Assembly: GCA_017547205.1 (NCBI GenBank)
Contig: JAFYQH010000075.1
Coordinates: 1-36,614, forward strand
Length of the DNA: 36,614 bases
Source of the DNA: Bacteroidaceae bacterium
GTDB taxonomy: Bacteria; Bacteroidota; Bacteroidia; Bacteroidales; Bacteroidaceae
Direction: 5' to 3'
Position numbers and translations under genes: made by a program. Of the stretch, positions 1 to 6,779 are shown piece after piece (within the stretch, counting starts at the first letter, position 1; each line of letters begins with the position of its first letter). Below the pieces are notes generated by a model that had not been told where the DNA came from, did no database searches, and saw only the letters and a list, made by a program, of their open reading frames with translations.

Positions 1-497
1 CAATGCTTGTTACGCTGCCGGGGATTTCAATGCTCGTAAGGCGGTAGCACTCAAAGAACGCATAAATTCCAATGCTTGTTACGCCATCACCGATTGTCAC
101 GCTCGTAAGGCCGGAGCAATACGCGAACGCACTCCATCCAATGCTTGTTACGCTGCCGGGGATTTCAATGCTCGTAAGGCCGGAGCACCTTTGGAACGCC
201 CAATCTCCAATGCTTGTTACGCTGCCGGGGATTTCAATGCTCGTAAGGCCGGAGCAACGAGAGAACGCATGCTCTCCAATGCTTGTTACGCTGCCGGGGA
301 TTTCAATGCTCGTAAGGCGGGAGCAACGAGAGAACGCATCATCTCCAATACTTGTTACGCTGCCGGGGATTTCAATGCTAGTAAGGCGGTAGCAATCATA
401 GAACGCATCATATCCAATGCTTGTTACGCCATCGCCGATTGTCACGCTCGTAAGGCCGGAGCAATACGCGAACGCACCATTTCCAATGCTTGTTACG
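1..497. repeat. Exact 69-bp tandem repeat inside the LRR gene
   Basis: The motif CAATGCTTGTTACG (once CAATACTTGTTACG) recurs at 1, 70, 139, 208, 277, 346, 415 and 484, always 69 bp apart. This is 23 codons per unit, in frame with the minus-strand LRR gene. Much of each unit is identical at the DNA level, with variation concentrated in the segment encoding the residues around A-F-x-x-C. That suggests recent expansion or homogenisation by recombination, with variation kept at a few exposed positions. Confidence 0.95.
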
Positions 498-724
498 CTG
501 TAAGTCTCACCATTGTACACTATAGTAGATGGAACTGTTACATCGCCGGTGTATTCGTCGTAATATGCATCATAGGAATAACCCTTATAAGTCACCTCAA
601 CGGTTCTTTTCGTACTTGATATAATGTTGTAATAAATACCACCAACCTCAAAGTCGTGGGCTGTTGCTACTGTGCTGCATAGCAAAATGAGGGCTGCAAG
701 CAGGCTCTTGAAAGAAAAGTTCAT
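1..724 (-). CDS. BspA-like leucine-rich-repeat secreted protein, 5' part only
   Basis: The gene runs leftward out of the window, so its C-terminus and stop are missing; about 241 codons are visible. The ATG at 722-724 opens a signal peptide (MNFSFKSLLAALILLCSTVATA). A non-repeat N-terminal segment of about 60 residues follows (with V-P-S-T-I and Y-S-V-T-S-I-G). Then come seven in-frame 23-residue repeats of the pattern xxAFxxCxxLTSIEIPGSVTSIG, the LRR_5 / BspA type, which forms an extracellular solenoid used by Bacteroidales and Treponema surface proteins in adhesion. The first repeat and the sixth carry SVTIGDGV instead of SIEIPGSV. The missing part probably holds more repeats and a surface-anchoring domain. 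A dispersed repeat element begins 33 bp upstream of the start codon, so the promoter may lie at or inside it. Family identity is secure; the ligand is unknown. Confidence 0.9.
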   Translation of the reverse strand, partial: MNFSFKSLLAALILLCSTVATAHDFEVGGIYYNIISSTKRTVEVTYKGYSYDAYYDEYTGDVTVPSTIVYNGETYSVTSIGNGAFAYCSGLTSVTIGDGVTSIGYDAFYDCYRLTSIEIPGSVTSIGDDAFSRCSRLTSIEIPGSVTSIGEHAFSRCSGLTSIEIPGSVTSIGDWAFQRCSGLTSIEIPGSVTSIGWSAFAYCSGLTSVTIGDGVTSIGIYAFFECYRLTSIEIPGSVTSI

Positions 725-756
725 AATAGACTTATATTGAAAATATTAAATTTTCA

Positions 757-937
757 GCAATAATATAAATGTTGACCCAGCAATGTTCATCCGACAGAGC
801 GTAGCGACGAGGGATCTCTAGCAACAATATACGAGATATCTCACGTTCGTTGCCTTTGGCCCCTTTGGGCGGCGAACTCCGTTTCGATATGACATCAACG
901 CGTTTTTAGTATGTGGGGCAACTGCTATATTATTACC
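757..937 (+). repeat. Dispersed inverted-repeat element, copy A (181 bp)
   Basis: It starts GCAATAATATAAATGTTGACC and ends with the near-complement GCAACTGCTATATTATTACC, giving imperfect terminal inverted repeats of about 20 bp. The core holds CCGACAGAGCGTAGCGACGA followed by GGGATCTC, and the inner boundary GATATGACATCAACGCG. Copy B at 4479-4627 is nearly the same but lacks about 32 bp around 863-894 of this copy. No open reading frame is evident, which fits a non-autonomous MITE- or REP-like element. Confidence 0.8.
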
Positions 938-1027
938 AATTTTTTTTTTGCAAATTTAACTTATTGATACAGATTAGTGAAATATAAAAAGGATTTTTTT
1001 ACTCTCCGCAGCAAAACCGGGCTGTCC

Positions 1028-1058
1028 GTTCCGGTGGATGTTATCAATCCACCGGAAC
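1028..1058. terminator. Perfect 11-bp hairpin in the 725-1339 gap
   Basis: Arms GTTCCGGTGGA (1028-1038) and TCCACCGGAAC (1048-1058) flank a 9-nt loop. No clear T-run follows on either strand. It may be a terminator for a gene now lost, or part of the surrounding repeat. Apart from this hairpin and the elements at 757-937 and about 1079-1275, I see nothing else in the 615-bp gap. Confidence 0.4.
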
Positions 1059-1078
1059 AAATCTCCCTTGTAGCCCTG

Positions 1079-1275
1079 TTCATGTCGAGCGAATGCGAGA
1101 CATCTCTTTCATCTTTGCTCTTTGCCTTCGGCGAACTTGCTCTCGCTCGGCATAACCAAAACAAGTTCGGTCCTGCGCTCGCTTACCCGCAACTTTGCTC
1201 TGTACTCTCTTTTGAGATCCCTCGTCGCTACGCTCTGTCGGATGAACATTGCTGGGTCAACATCTATATTATTGC
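1079..1275 (-). repeat. Dispersed inverted-repeat element, copy E (inverted relative to A)
   Basis: The right end (about 1212-1275) is the reverse complement of the first 60 or so bases of copy A, including the dispersed core and GGGTCAACATCTATATTATTGC-type end. The left part starts TTCATGTCGAGCGAATGCGA and resembles the half element near 35946. The left boundary is uncertain because no matching left terminal repeat was found. Copies A and E together form a widely spaced inverted pair. Confidence 0.65.
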
Positions 1276-1339
1276 TTTTTTTTACATTCACCGCAGCAGG
1301 CACTCACGCGAAGCAATGCTCGACCTCAATGGAGAAATC

Positions 1340-2137
1340 TTATATTGAAATAACAGCATTCAGTTTCTTTAGTATGATGCCCACTTCACGGTCCATGGGC
1401 GCAATGGGAACGACACGGTATGAAGGAAGTTCGGGGTGCAGCACCACAAGATTCATGCGGCTGACCTTTATGCCATAGTTCTTTTCAAGCATGTAACGGT
1501 AGAGGTTCTGTTGCAGGCAGTAGTGAATGTATGAGGTGTCTGTGAGGTGTTCAAGCCCGTTCAAGCCGTTTGCCCATCGGTTGGTTTCGGTGGGGTCAAT
1601 CTTGTTGCTGCGTTTCCAGTCATAGATTTCGTATGTACCATCGGGACAGCAGCACACAAAGTCGAGTGTGCCGGCAATACGTGCATCGGCATCATAGATT
1701 CTCCACTCAGTTCGGAATGGTTGGAATGTGGTGTTTCTCTCAAATGATTTGAAATAGCTCCACTCGCGGGAGATATCAATCCTGTCCCTGAGCTTTAAGT
1801 AACAACCCTCGTAGAACACGTCGCACAAAAGGTCGGGAACCAGCTTGCCGTTGAGATAATCCTCTATCTGCTTATGAAGGAATGTACCGGCCTGGCTTGC
1901 GACAGCTCCTTTTGATTCCCACACCTCGCGCAACCTGGCAGCTTCGACAACATTTCCGTTGCACTTCTTGAGACTGATGCCCTCGGCATCGAACTCACGG
2001 AAGAACATCCCTACCACGTTGCTCACTGAACGGAACTCCACCCCGTCTAGCGAATAGCGGTGCTCCTCCTCATTGAAAGAGAGTTTGCCGTCCTGTTCAA
2101 ATGTGATGGCAGAGCCATTGAGATTTGTATTTGTCAT
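1340..2137 (-). CDS. Stand-alone RecB-family PD-(D/E)XK nuclease
   Basis: A 265-residue protein starting at the ATG 2135-2137; an upstream in-frame TTG at 2152 is less likely. It shows the ordered motifs of the RecB/AddB/Cas4 nuclease family: H88 in GTFLHKQIE, D159 in AGTLDF, the D173-W-K175 active-site pair in EIYDWKRS, and Q209-xxx-Y213 in QQNLYRYMLE. In this family the conserved acidic residues and lysine bind a divalent metal and cut DNA. No helicase or iron-sulphur cysteine cluster is visible, so it is neither AddB nor an ordinary Cas4. It lies 40 bp downstream of holA on the same strand and may share its transcript. The family assignment is good; the substrate and pathway are unknown. 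A phage- or repair-type exonuclease role is possible. Confidence 0.75.
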   Translation of the reverse strand: MTNTNLNGSAITFEQDGKLSFNEEEHRYSLDGVEFRSVSNVVGMFFREFDAEGISLKKCNGNVVEAARLREVWESKGAVASQAGTFLHKQIEDYLNGKLVPDLLCDVFYEGCYLKLRDRIDISREWSYFKSFERNTTFQPFRTEWRIYDADARIAGTLDFVCCCPDGTYEIYDWKRSNKIDPTETNRWANGLNGLEHLTDTSYIHYCLQQNLYRYMLEKNYGIKVSRMNLVVLHPELPSYRVVPIAPMDREVGIILKKLNAVISI

Positions 2138-2177
2138 ATACTTTGTTTTCAAATAAAATCAATGTCCGCATATCAAA

Positions 2178-3191
2178 TCAATGCAGAATCTTGTAAAGCA
2201 ATTCGCGCATAATCTCTCCGTCGGGAGTCTGCGCTCCCTCGGCACCCTTTGATTGTGCGTCGGCAAGACGGATGAGATGCAGTATCTCCATCACGTGCAT
2301 GGCACGGTAATTCTTCATGGCCTTGAGATAGTCTCCCACCCCCCATGCATTGCGCAGACCAAGAAACTCGGCAACGCCACGCTCGGTTTTCTCGGGCGCA
2401 TAGTAACTCATCATGACGTTGGAGAAGAAACTGAACAATAATGCAAGTGTCATCTGTATCGGGTTCTTCTTGGGGTTCTGCGCAAAATAGTTCACTATTT
2501 TGTTGGCCTTGTAGATATCCTTGTTAATGATGGCATTCTGCAGTTCAAAGTTATTGTACTCCTTGCTTATACCTATGTGCTCCTCGACAAGATCGGGGGT
2601 GATTGCTGTTGCACCCTGAGGCAAGGCAATCGACAGTTTGTCAATTTCACCGGCTATGCGTGAAAGGTCGGCACCAATCGACTCCCTTATCATGAGCACC
2701 GACTTGTTGTCGGCTGCAAGTCCCTTACCCTGTAGGTAGGAGTTGATGAAGGCAGGCAATTGGTCATCGCGCAGTTTCTTGCTGTCAAGTACCACTCCTT
2801 TACGGTCAAGTTCAGTAGCAACCTTCTTGCGTTTGTCAAGCGAGCCGTTCTTATGGGCAAAAACAAGGACAGTCGTTGGCTGCGGAGCCTGCAGATAATA
2901 GAGCAAAGCATCGCTGTTCTTTATCATCTGGGCCTCCTTCACGACAATGACCTGCCGTTCGGCCATCATGGGAAAACGTTTGGCAGCCGTAACTACTGTC
3001 TCCATAGTCGTTTCCAAACCATAGAAGACCGTGAGGTTAAAATCCCGCTCCATCTCTGTAAGAGCGTTCTCCATTATGTAGTCGGTGATTCTGTCGGTAA
3101 AGTAGCCCTCCTCGCCCATGAGATAATAGACCGGACGGTAAGTACCGCCCTTGAGTTCGGACATTATCGATTCATAAGTATATTTTGCCAT
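2178..3191 (-). CDS. holA: DNA polymerase III subunit delta
   Basis: The delta subunit of the clamp loader, which opens the beta sliding clamp during replication. The start is set at the ATG 3189-3191 (MAKYTYESIMSELKGG), giving 337 residues, the usual length. The open frame extends 56 codons further upstream, but it crosses the promoter palindrome and has no delta-like sequence. The N-terminus has the typical PVYYLMGEEGYFTDRI segment, followed by an AAA+-like fold (RQVIVVKEAQ) and a helical C-terminal clamp-loader domain. Delta normally lacks a working Walker A, as here. It is read divergently from the HsdR_N gene, from a -7 box at 3247-3254 (minus strand). This arrangement is familiar in Bacteroidales. 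Confidence 0.93.
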   Translation of the reverse strand: MAKYTYESIMSELKGGTYRPVYYLMGEEGYFTDRITDYIMENALTEMERDFNLTVFYGLETTMETVVTAAKRFPMMAERQVIVVKEAQMIKNSDALLYYLQAPQPTTVLVFAHKNGSLDKRKKVATELDRKGVVLDSKKLRDDQLPAFINSYLQGKGLAADNKSVLMIRESIGADLSRIAGEIDKLSIALPQGATAITPDLVEEHIGISKEYNNFELQNAIINKDIYKANKIVNYFAQNPKKNPIQMTLALLFSFFSNVMMSYYAPEKTERGVAEFLGLRNAWGVGDYLKAMKNYRAMHVMEILHLIRLADAQSKGAEGAQTPDGEIMRELLYKILH

Positions 3192-3223
3192 ATATCGTTC
3201 TGCCGGGTAGAAATTTAGAATTG

Positions 3224-3260
3224 ATTTCTTATCTTTGCACAAAATGCAAAGATAAGAAAT
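3224..3260. promoter_or_regulatory. Palindromic divergent promoter for holA and the HsdR_N gene
   Basis: The arms 3224-3239 (ATTTCTTATCTTTGCA) and 3245-3260 are exact reverse complements with a 5-nt spacer CAAAA. Each arm holds a Bacteroidota -7 box TATCTTTG: plus strand 3230-3237, minus strand 3247-3254. The start codon of the plus-strand gene (3259-3261) begins inside the right arm, so its leader would be about 15 nt. The two polymerase sites overlap and should compete. Confidence 0.75.
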
Positions 3261-3711
3261 GCCGGCATTAAACCTACCACCATACGACGTAAAAATAACA
3301 GAGAAGGAGGGGAAACGACAAATTTTCGATCCCTTGCGCAAATCATATGTGGCACTCACTCCCGAGGAATGGGTACGCCAGCATTTCGTACATTTCCTGA
3401 CAAATCATAAGGGATACCCGGCAACATTAATGGCAAACGAGGTTGCCATTACACTTAACGGAATGAACCGCCGTTGCGACACAGTTGTGTACGACAAGGC
3501 CCTGCGCCCAAGAATAATCATTGAATACAAGGCTCCTACAGTGAAGATTACAAAAGATGTTTTTGCACAGATTTCGCGTTATAACCTTGTACTTCGTGTG
3601 GACTATCTGATAATAAGCAACGGCATGCAACACTACTGTTGCCGTATGGACTACGACAGGCAAGACTTCACATTCCTCAGCGAAATACCGGGCTACTCTG
3701 AATTAACGTAG
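3259..3711 (+). CDS. Stand-alone HsdR N-terminal-type protein
   Basis: A 150-residue protein resembling the N-terminal domain of type I restriction enzyme R subunits (HsdR_N, PD-(D/E)XK fold). The core is R-R-C-D-T-V-V-Y-D near residue 75, then IIIEYKAPTVKI near residue 95, which supplies the D ... E-x-K catalytic pattern. It lacks the helicase/translocase domains and there is no hsdM or hsdS nearby, so it is not a working type I system. Small proteins of this type sit beside holA in many Bacteroidales, suggesting a housekeeping DNA role. That neighbourhood is from memory; the role is inference. The short leader and shared palindrome imply coupling to holA expression. Confidence 0.8.
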   Translation: MPALNLPPYDVKITEKEGKRQIFDPLRKSYVALTPEEWVRQHFVHFLTNHKGYPATLMANEVAITLNGMNRRCDTVVYDKALRPRIIIEYKAPTVKITKDVFAQISRYNLVLRVDYLIISNGMQHYCCRMDYDRQDFTFLSEIPGYSELT

Positions 3712-3724
3712 CTGAAAGCAACAA

Positions 3725-4462
3725 TCATTTGTTGAGCTGTGCCATAACTCTCGCCTTCATGATCATCTCATCATCAAGTTCGGCAGTAATACTGCACTGC
3801 GTACCCGGGAGACACTCTGCAATTGTCATACCGTAGGGATTGAGTATGACGCTATGCCCTTCGTATGTACCATACTCGTCGGCACCAACACGGTTGCATG
3901 CGGCAACATAGCAGATGTTCTCGATGGCACGCGCACGCACAAGTGTATCCCATGCAAGCAAGCGGCTGTCGGGAAAATTGGCCGCAATGAGAAGAAGGTC
4001 ATACTCGGCCCTATTGTAGAGATAGACCGGGAAACGCAGGTCGTAGCATATTGCGGGACGTATGCGCAATCCGCGCCACTCCCATATAACCTTGCCCTCA
4101 CCGGGAACAAAAACTTTGTCCTCGCCGCTGTATTCAAAAAGGTTGTGTTTGTCATACTGCCCCACTACACCATCGGGCGTGATGAGATACATACGGTTAA
4201 AGTATTTGCCACCCTCGTGTGTCATGACTGGAACAGCCATGGCTGCATCGTATTCTACAGCAAGCCTTTTCATAGCCTGCACCGTCGGACCGTCCACCTC
4301 CTCGGCAACACCTTGAGGCTGCATGCAGAAACCGGTGGAACACATTTCGGGGAAAAGATATATATCGGCACGCCCGGCCGATGCGACAAGCGTTTCCAAC
4401 CTCTCTATATTCAATTGGACATCTTTCCAAGCTATGTCCTGCTGTATGACCGTAACCTTCAT
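3725..4462 (-). CDS. Nitrilase-family amidohydrolase (omega-amidase-like)
   Basis: A 245-residue cytoplasmic enzyme of the nitrilase/carbon-nitrogen hydrolase superfamily, with the full Glu-Lys-Cys triad visible: E39 in LFPEMCSTGF, K105 in YDKHNLFEY, and C139 in RPAICYDLRFP. The sequence and length fit the YafV / omega-amidase group, which hydrolyses alpha-ketoglutaramate or ketosuccinamate in repair of transamination by-products, but other small amides are possible. It converges with the HsdR_N gene (13 bp between stops). The start codon lies 16 bp from repeat element B, so the upstream promoter is either inside that element or was displaced by it. Confidence 0.88.
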   Translation of the reverse strand: MKVTVIQQDIAWKDVQLNIERLETLVASAGRADIYLFPEMCSTGFCMQPQGVAEEVDGPTVQAMKRLAVEYDAAMAVPVMTHEGGKYFNRMYLITPDGVVGQYDKHNLFEYSGEDKVFVPGEGKVIWEWRGLRIRPAICYDLRFPVYLYNRAEYDLLLIAANFPDSRLLAWDTLVRARAIENICYVAACNRVGADEYGTYEGHSVILNPYGMTIAECLPGTQCSITAELDDEMIMKARVMAQLNK

Positions 4463-4478
4463 TATATAATTATTATTA

Positions 4479-4627
4479 GCAATAATATAGATGTTGACCC
4501 AGCAATGTCATTCCCGACAGAGCAAAGCGACGAGGGATCTCTAGCAACAATATACGAGATATCTCACGTTCGTTCGATATGACATCAACGCGTTTTTAGT
4601 ATGTGGGTCAACTGCTATATTATTACC
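4479..4627 (+). repeat. Dispersed inverted-repeat element, copy B (149 bp)
   Basis: The left end GCAATAATATAGATGTTGAC and right end GTCAACTGCTATATTATTAC are imperfect inverted repeats. Inside are the same CAGAGCAAAGCGACGAGGG core and the palindromic ATATACGAGATATCTC as in copy A. It lies directly upstream of the nitrilase gene. The rest of the 342-bp gap holds a hairpin (4751-4793) and no convincing gene. Confidence 0.8.
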
Positions 4628-4750
4628 TTATTATTTTACTTCAAAAAAATGTTATTTGCCTCATGAGAAAGGTTAAATGCATAATCGTGCTTTGAGGAGT
4701 AATGACCAAAGACAACGTTCTGACACCAAAAGAGATTGAACGCAACTTCC

Positions 4751-4793
4751 TATATACAAGCAAATCCGGTTTTGCCGGATTCGCTTGTATATA
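4751..4793 (-). terminator. Hairpin downstream of acyl-CoA ligase paralogue 1
   Basis: Arms 4751-4769 (TATATACAAGCAAATCCGG) and 4775-4793 pair over 19 bp with one mismatch and a 5-nt loop. It starts 12 bp past the minus-strand stop at 4805. The base of the stem is A/T-rich rather than followed by a long T-run, so termination is likely but not certain. Confidence 0.65.
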
Positions 4794-4804
4794 TATGTAT
4801 CAGT

Positions 4805-6484
4805 TTATGAATACATGAAACGCCTGATGCTCTGCTTCGGGGTTTTCTCAAAGGTCTCGCGGCGAATCTCTGTGTAACCAATCTTGCTGTATGCTGCAAG
4901 TTCCGAGTTCAATGCAAGCACATTGGCATCTATGAGTTTGTTGAGTTCTTCCTCACTCATTCCATCCTTCTTGCCGGCATCGTAATCGGCAACAACAAGG
5001 GCTACAATCGCATTCTTTCGGCCGACAACAAGGGATTCGACAACGTAGGGAAGGTTGTTTATCTTGTCCTCAATCTCCTCGGGATAGATATTCTGCCCGC
5101 TGCCTGTCAATATCATGTTCTTGCAACGGCCCTTTATAAAGAGATTCTTCTTGTTGTCGAATATACCCATATCACCGGTCTTGAGCCAACCGTCCTTTGT
5201 AAAGGCAGCCTTTGTAGCCTCCTCGTTGTTATAGTAACCAAGCATTACAGCATCACCCTTAACCTGTATCTCGCCAAGGACACGGCGAGGATTGGCCGAA
5301 TCGATACGTATCTCTATGGGATGAGCATTGGTTCCGCATGAGTACTTCACATATTCGCTCTTGTCGCGATATGATATGAGCGGACCGCACTCTGTCATGC
5401 CGTAGCCCACAGTGTAAGGGAACTTCATTCGTTTCAGAAGATTCTCCACCTCGCGGTTCAGAGCTGCACCGCCAATGATGACACCAACAGTGAAATTGTT
5501 GCCGAAAGCATTCAGGAGAGATTTCTTTATCTTATTCAATACAATTCTGTCAAGTCCCGGAATCTTAAGCAACAGCTTTGCAGGGAACTTGCGTGTTGCA
5601 GGAAAAACCTTTGACTTGAAAATCTTCTCTATAACCAACGGAACAGTCAGGAACATGAAAGGCTTTACTACAGCAAGACCTCCCAAGAGGCGTGCAGGAG
5701 TCGGCTTACCCGGCATAACGAACACATGACATCCGCTCGACAACGGGAAAAGCACATCAAAAGCCTGACCGAACATGTGGGCCATAGGCAATATTGCAAA
5801 TATATGTCCGCCGACAGCAGAAGGCACTACACGGAAACCGAATTCAAGGTTCACCGACAACGAACGCGCAGGTAGAATGACACCCTTTGACGTTGCACTC
5901 GTAGTGCCCGAAGTGAAGCTTATCTCTACAACATCCTCCATCCCGAAGCTCTCATTGTAATAATTCACCATGTCAGGAGTCAAACCATCCGGGTATTCCG
6001 ATGCAAAAAGAGAATCCAACTTGCCTTCGAGCGAAGAGAGTGAAGTGCCATTGGAATATTCTACACCGAAGTTCCTTACATTGACTATCCCGACAAAGCC
6101 CTTTATCTGCTTCAGCAGGGCAAGACTGTCATCATCGGAAGAAAATGCATTTGCTGCAATGTCATCGACAATAAGCAACTTGCACTCAGAAAAAGAACTC
6201 AACTCTGCTACAGTACCAGGAAGGAAGTCCGGTAAAAACGGAACCGTTACTGCGCCATAAGTCAGCGTTGCATAATATGCTATTACCCACTCAGCCGAGT
6301 TACGCGCATAGAGAGCAACCTTGTCGCCTTTCCCTATGCCCAGCTCCTTAAACAGGATATGATACCTGGCAATCCCTTCGGCCAATTGGGAATATTTGTA
6401 TGTCTCTTTACCAAAATTGGTAAGAGCAGGCAAATCCCAATGACTCTTGACCGAATCATTGAAATAACTTACAAAATGTCTCAT
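4805..6484 (-). CDS. Acyl-CoA synthetase-like AMP-binding protein, paralogue 1
   Basis: A 559-residue ANL-superfamily enzyme. Members adenylate a carboxylic acid and transfer it to CoA or a carrier protein. Visible motifs: A3 phosphate loop at about 191-202 (TSGTTSATSKGV, one residue longer than the usual TSGTTGxPKGV); A5 GYGMTECGP at 360-368; A7 WLKTGDMG near 433-440; A8 GRCKNMILTGSGQNIYPEE near 452-470. The C-terminus ends EKTPKQSIRRFMYS; aligned with the usual PKTxxGKIxR motif, the catalytic A10 lysine position is Ser552. There is no signal peptide or obvious membrane anchor. It is one of four paralogues within 10 kb and is closest to paralogue 2, especially after residue 200. Candidate promoter at 6514-6535. 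The substrate is unknown; a long-chain or branched fatty acid is a guess from family. Confidence 0.85.
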   Translation of the reverse strand: MRHFVSYFNDSVKSHWDLPALTNFGKETYKYSQLAEGIARYHILFKELGIGKGDKVALYARNSAEWVIAYYATLTYGAVTVPFLPDFLPGTVAELSSFSECKLLIVDDIAANAFSSDDDSLALLKQIKGFVGIVNVRNFGVEYSNGTSLSSLEGKLDSLFASEYPDGLTPDMVNYYNESFGMEDVVEISFTSGTTSATSKGVILPARSLSVNLEFGFRVVPSAVGGHIFAILPMAHMFGQAFDVLFPLSSGCHVFVMPGKPTPARLLGGLAVVKPFMFLTVPLVIEKIFKSKVFPATRKFPAKLLLKIPGLDRIVLNKIKKSLLNAFGNNFTVGVIIGGAALNREVENLLKRMKFPYTVGYGMTECGPLISYRDKSEYVKYSCGTNAHPIEIRIDSANPRRVLGEIQVKGDAVMLGYYNNEEATKAAFTKDGWLKTGDMGIFDNKKNLFIKGRCKNMILTGSGQNIYPEEIEDKINNLPYVVESLVVGRKNAIVALVVADYDAGKKDGMSEEELNKLIDANVLALNSELAAYSKIGYTEIRRETFEKTPKQSIRRFMYS

Positions 6485-6513
6485 TTATAGATAGTGTGAT
6501 TGATTTTCCGGAT

Positions 6514-6535
6514 GCAAATATCAACTTTTTTTTTT
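6514..6535 (-). promoter_or_regulatory. Candidate promoter of ligase paralogue 1
   Basis: On the minus strand a run of ten A is followed by GTTGATATTTGCA, close to the -7 form (nAnnTTTG). Paralogue 2 has the same arrangement at about 11153-11173 (A-run, GTTGAACTTTGCA). The conserved block suggests the two genes share a promoter type or were duplicated together with it. Confidence 0.5.
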
Positions 6536-6548
6536 AATCCGCAATAGC

Positions 6549-6579
6549 TTTTGCACAAAACAATGCCAATTGTGCAAAA
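6549..6579. repeat. Inverted repeat in the divergent ligase/propeller intergenic region
   Basis: TTTTGCACAA (6549-6558) and TTGTGCAAAA (6570-6579) form a perfect 10-bp inverted repeat with an 11-nt spacer, between two divergently read genes. It could be an operator or a small hairpin in a leader. No repressor gene is adjacent. Confidence 0.4.
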
Positions 6580-6725
6580 AAATCCTCGGTTTTTCACCTC
6601 GTTTCAATCTATATTTAACTTATCTTAATATAAAAGTCCATCCTAAAGATAAAACATAAATGATTAACAAAAGTTGTTCCCAAGAGTTATATCATACATC
6701 TGCAATTAATATATTTTACATCTGT

Positions 6726-6756
6726 TTTGGCATAATGGAAAAAGAACATAACTTTG
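6726..6756 (+). promoter_or_regulatory. Consensus Bacteroidota promoter of the beta-propeller gene
   Basis: TTTG at 6726-6729 and TAACTTTG at 6749-6756 are separated by 19 nt, the textbook spacing. Transcription would start near 6763, 17 nt before the ATG at 6780. This excludes the longer reading from 6660. Confidence 0.8.
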
Positions 6757-6779
6757 CAGAAATCACGAGGCAAGACAAT

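Noticed and set aside
1-497. Regularly spaced repeats suggestive of a CRISPR array, and long plus-strand frames across them
   Set aside because: The 69-bp period is continuous with no unique spacers and is in frame with a signal-peptide LRR protein on the minus strand. The plus-strand frames are shadows.
1122-1478. Plus-strand frame with a signal-peptide-like stretch (LLLFFTFTAAGTHA)
   Set aside because: Its start comes from repeat copy E and it runs into the antisense of the RecB-family nuclease gene. No family-like sequence follows.
3192-3359. 56-codon N-terminal extension of HolA
   Set aside because: It would cross the palindromic promoter and overlap the start of the divergent HsdR_N gene. 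The family starts at MAKYTYE.
4702-4818. 38-codon plus-strand ORF preceded by GAGGAG
   Set aside because: It reads through the terminator hairpin and into the end of ligase paralogue 1. The protein looks unstructured; probably a chance frame or a gene remnant.
6660-6779. 40-codon N-terminal extension of the propeller lipoprotein
   Set aside because: A consensus promoter at 6726-6756 lies inside it, and the internal Met gives a normal lipoprotein signal.
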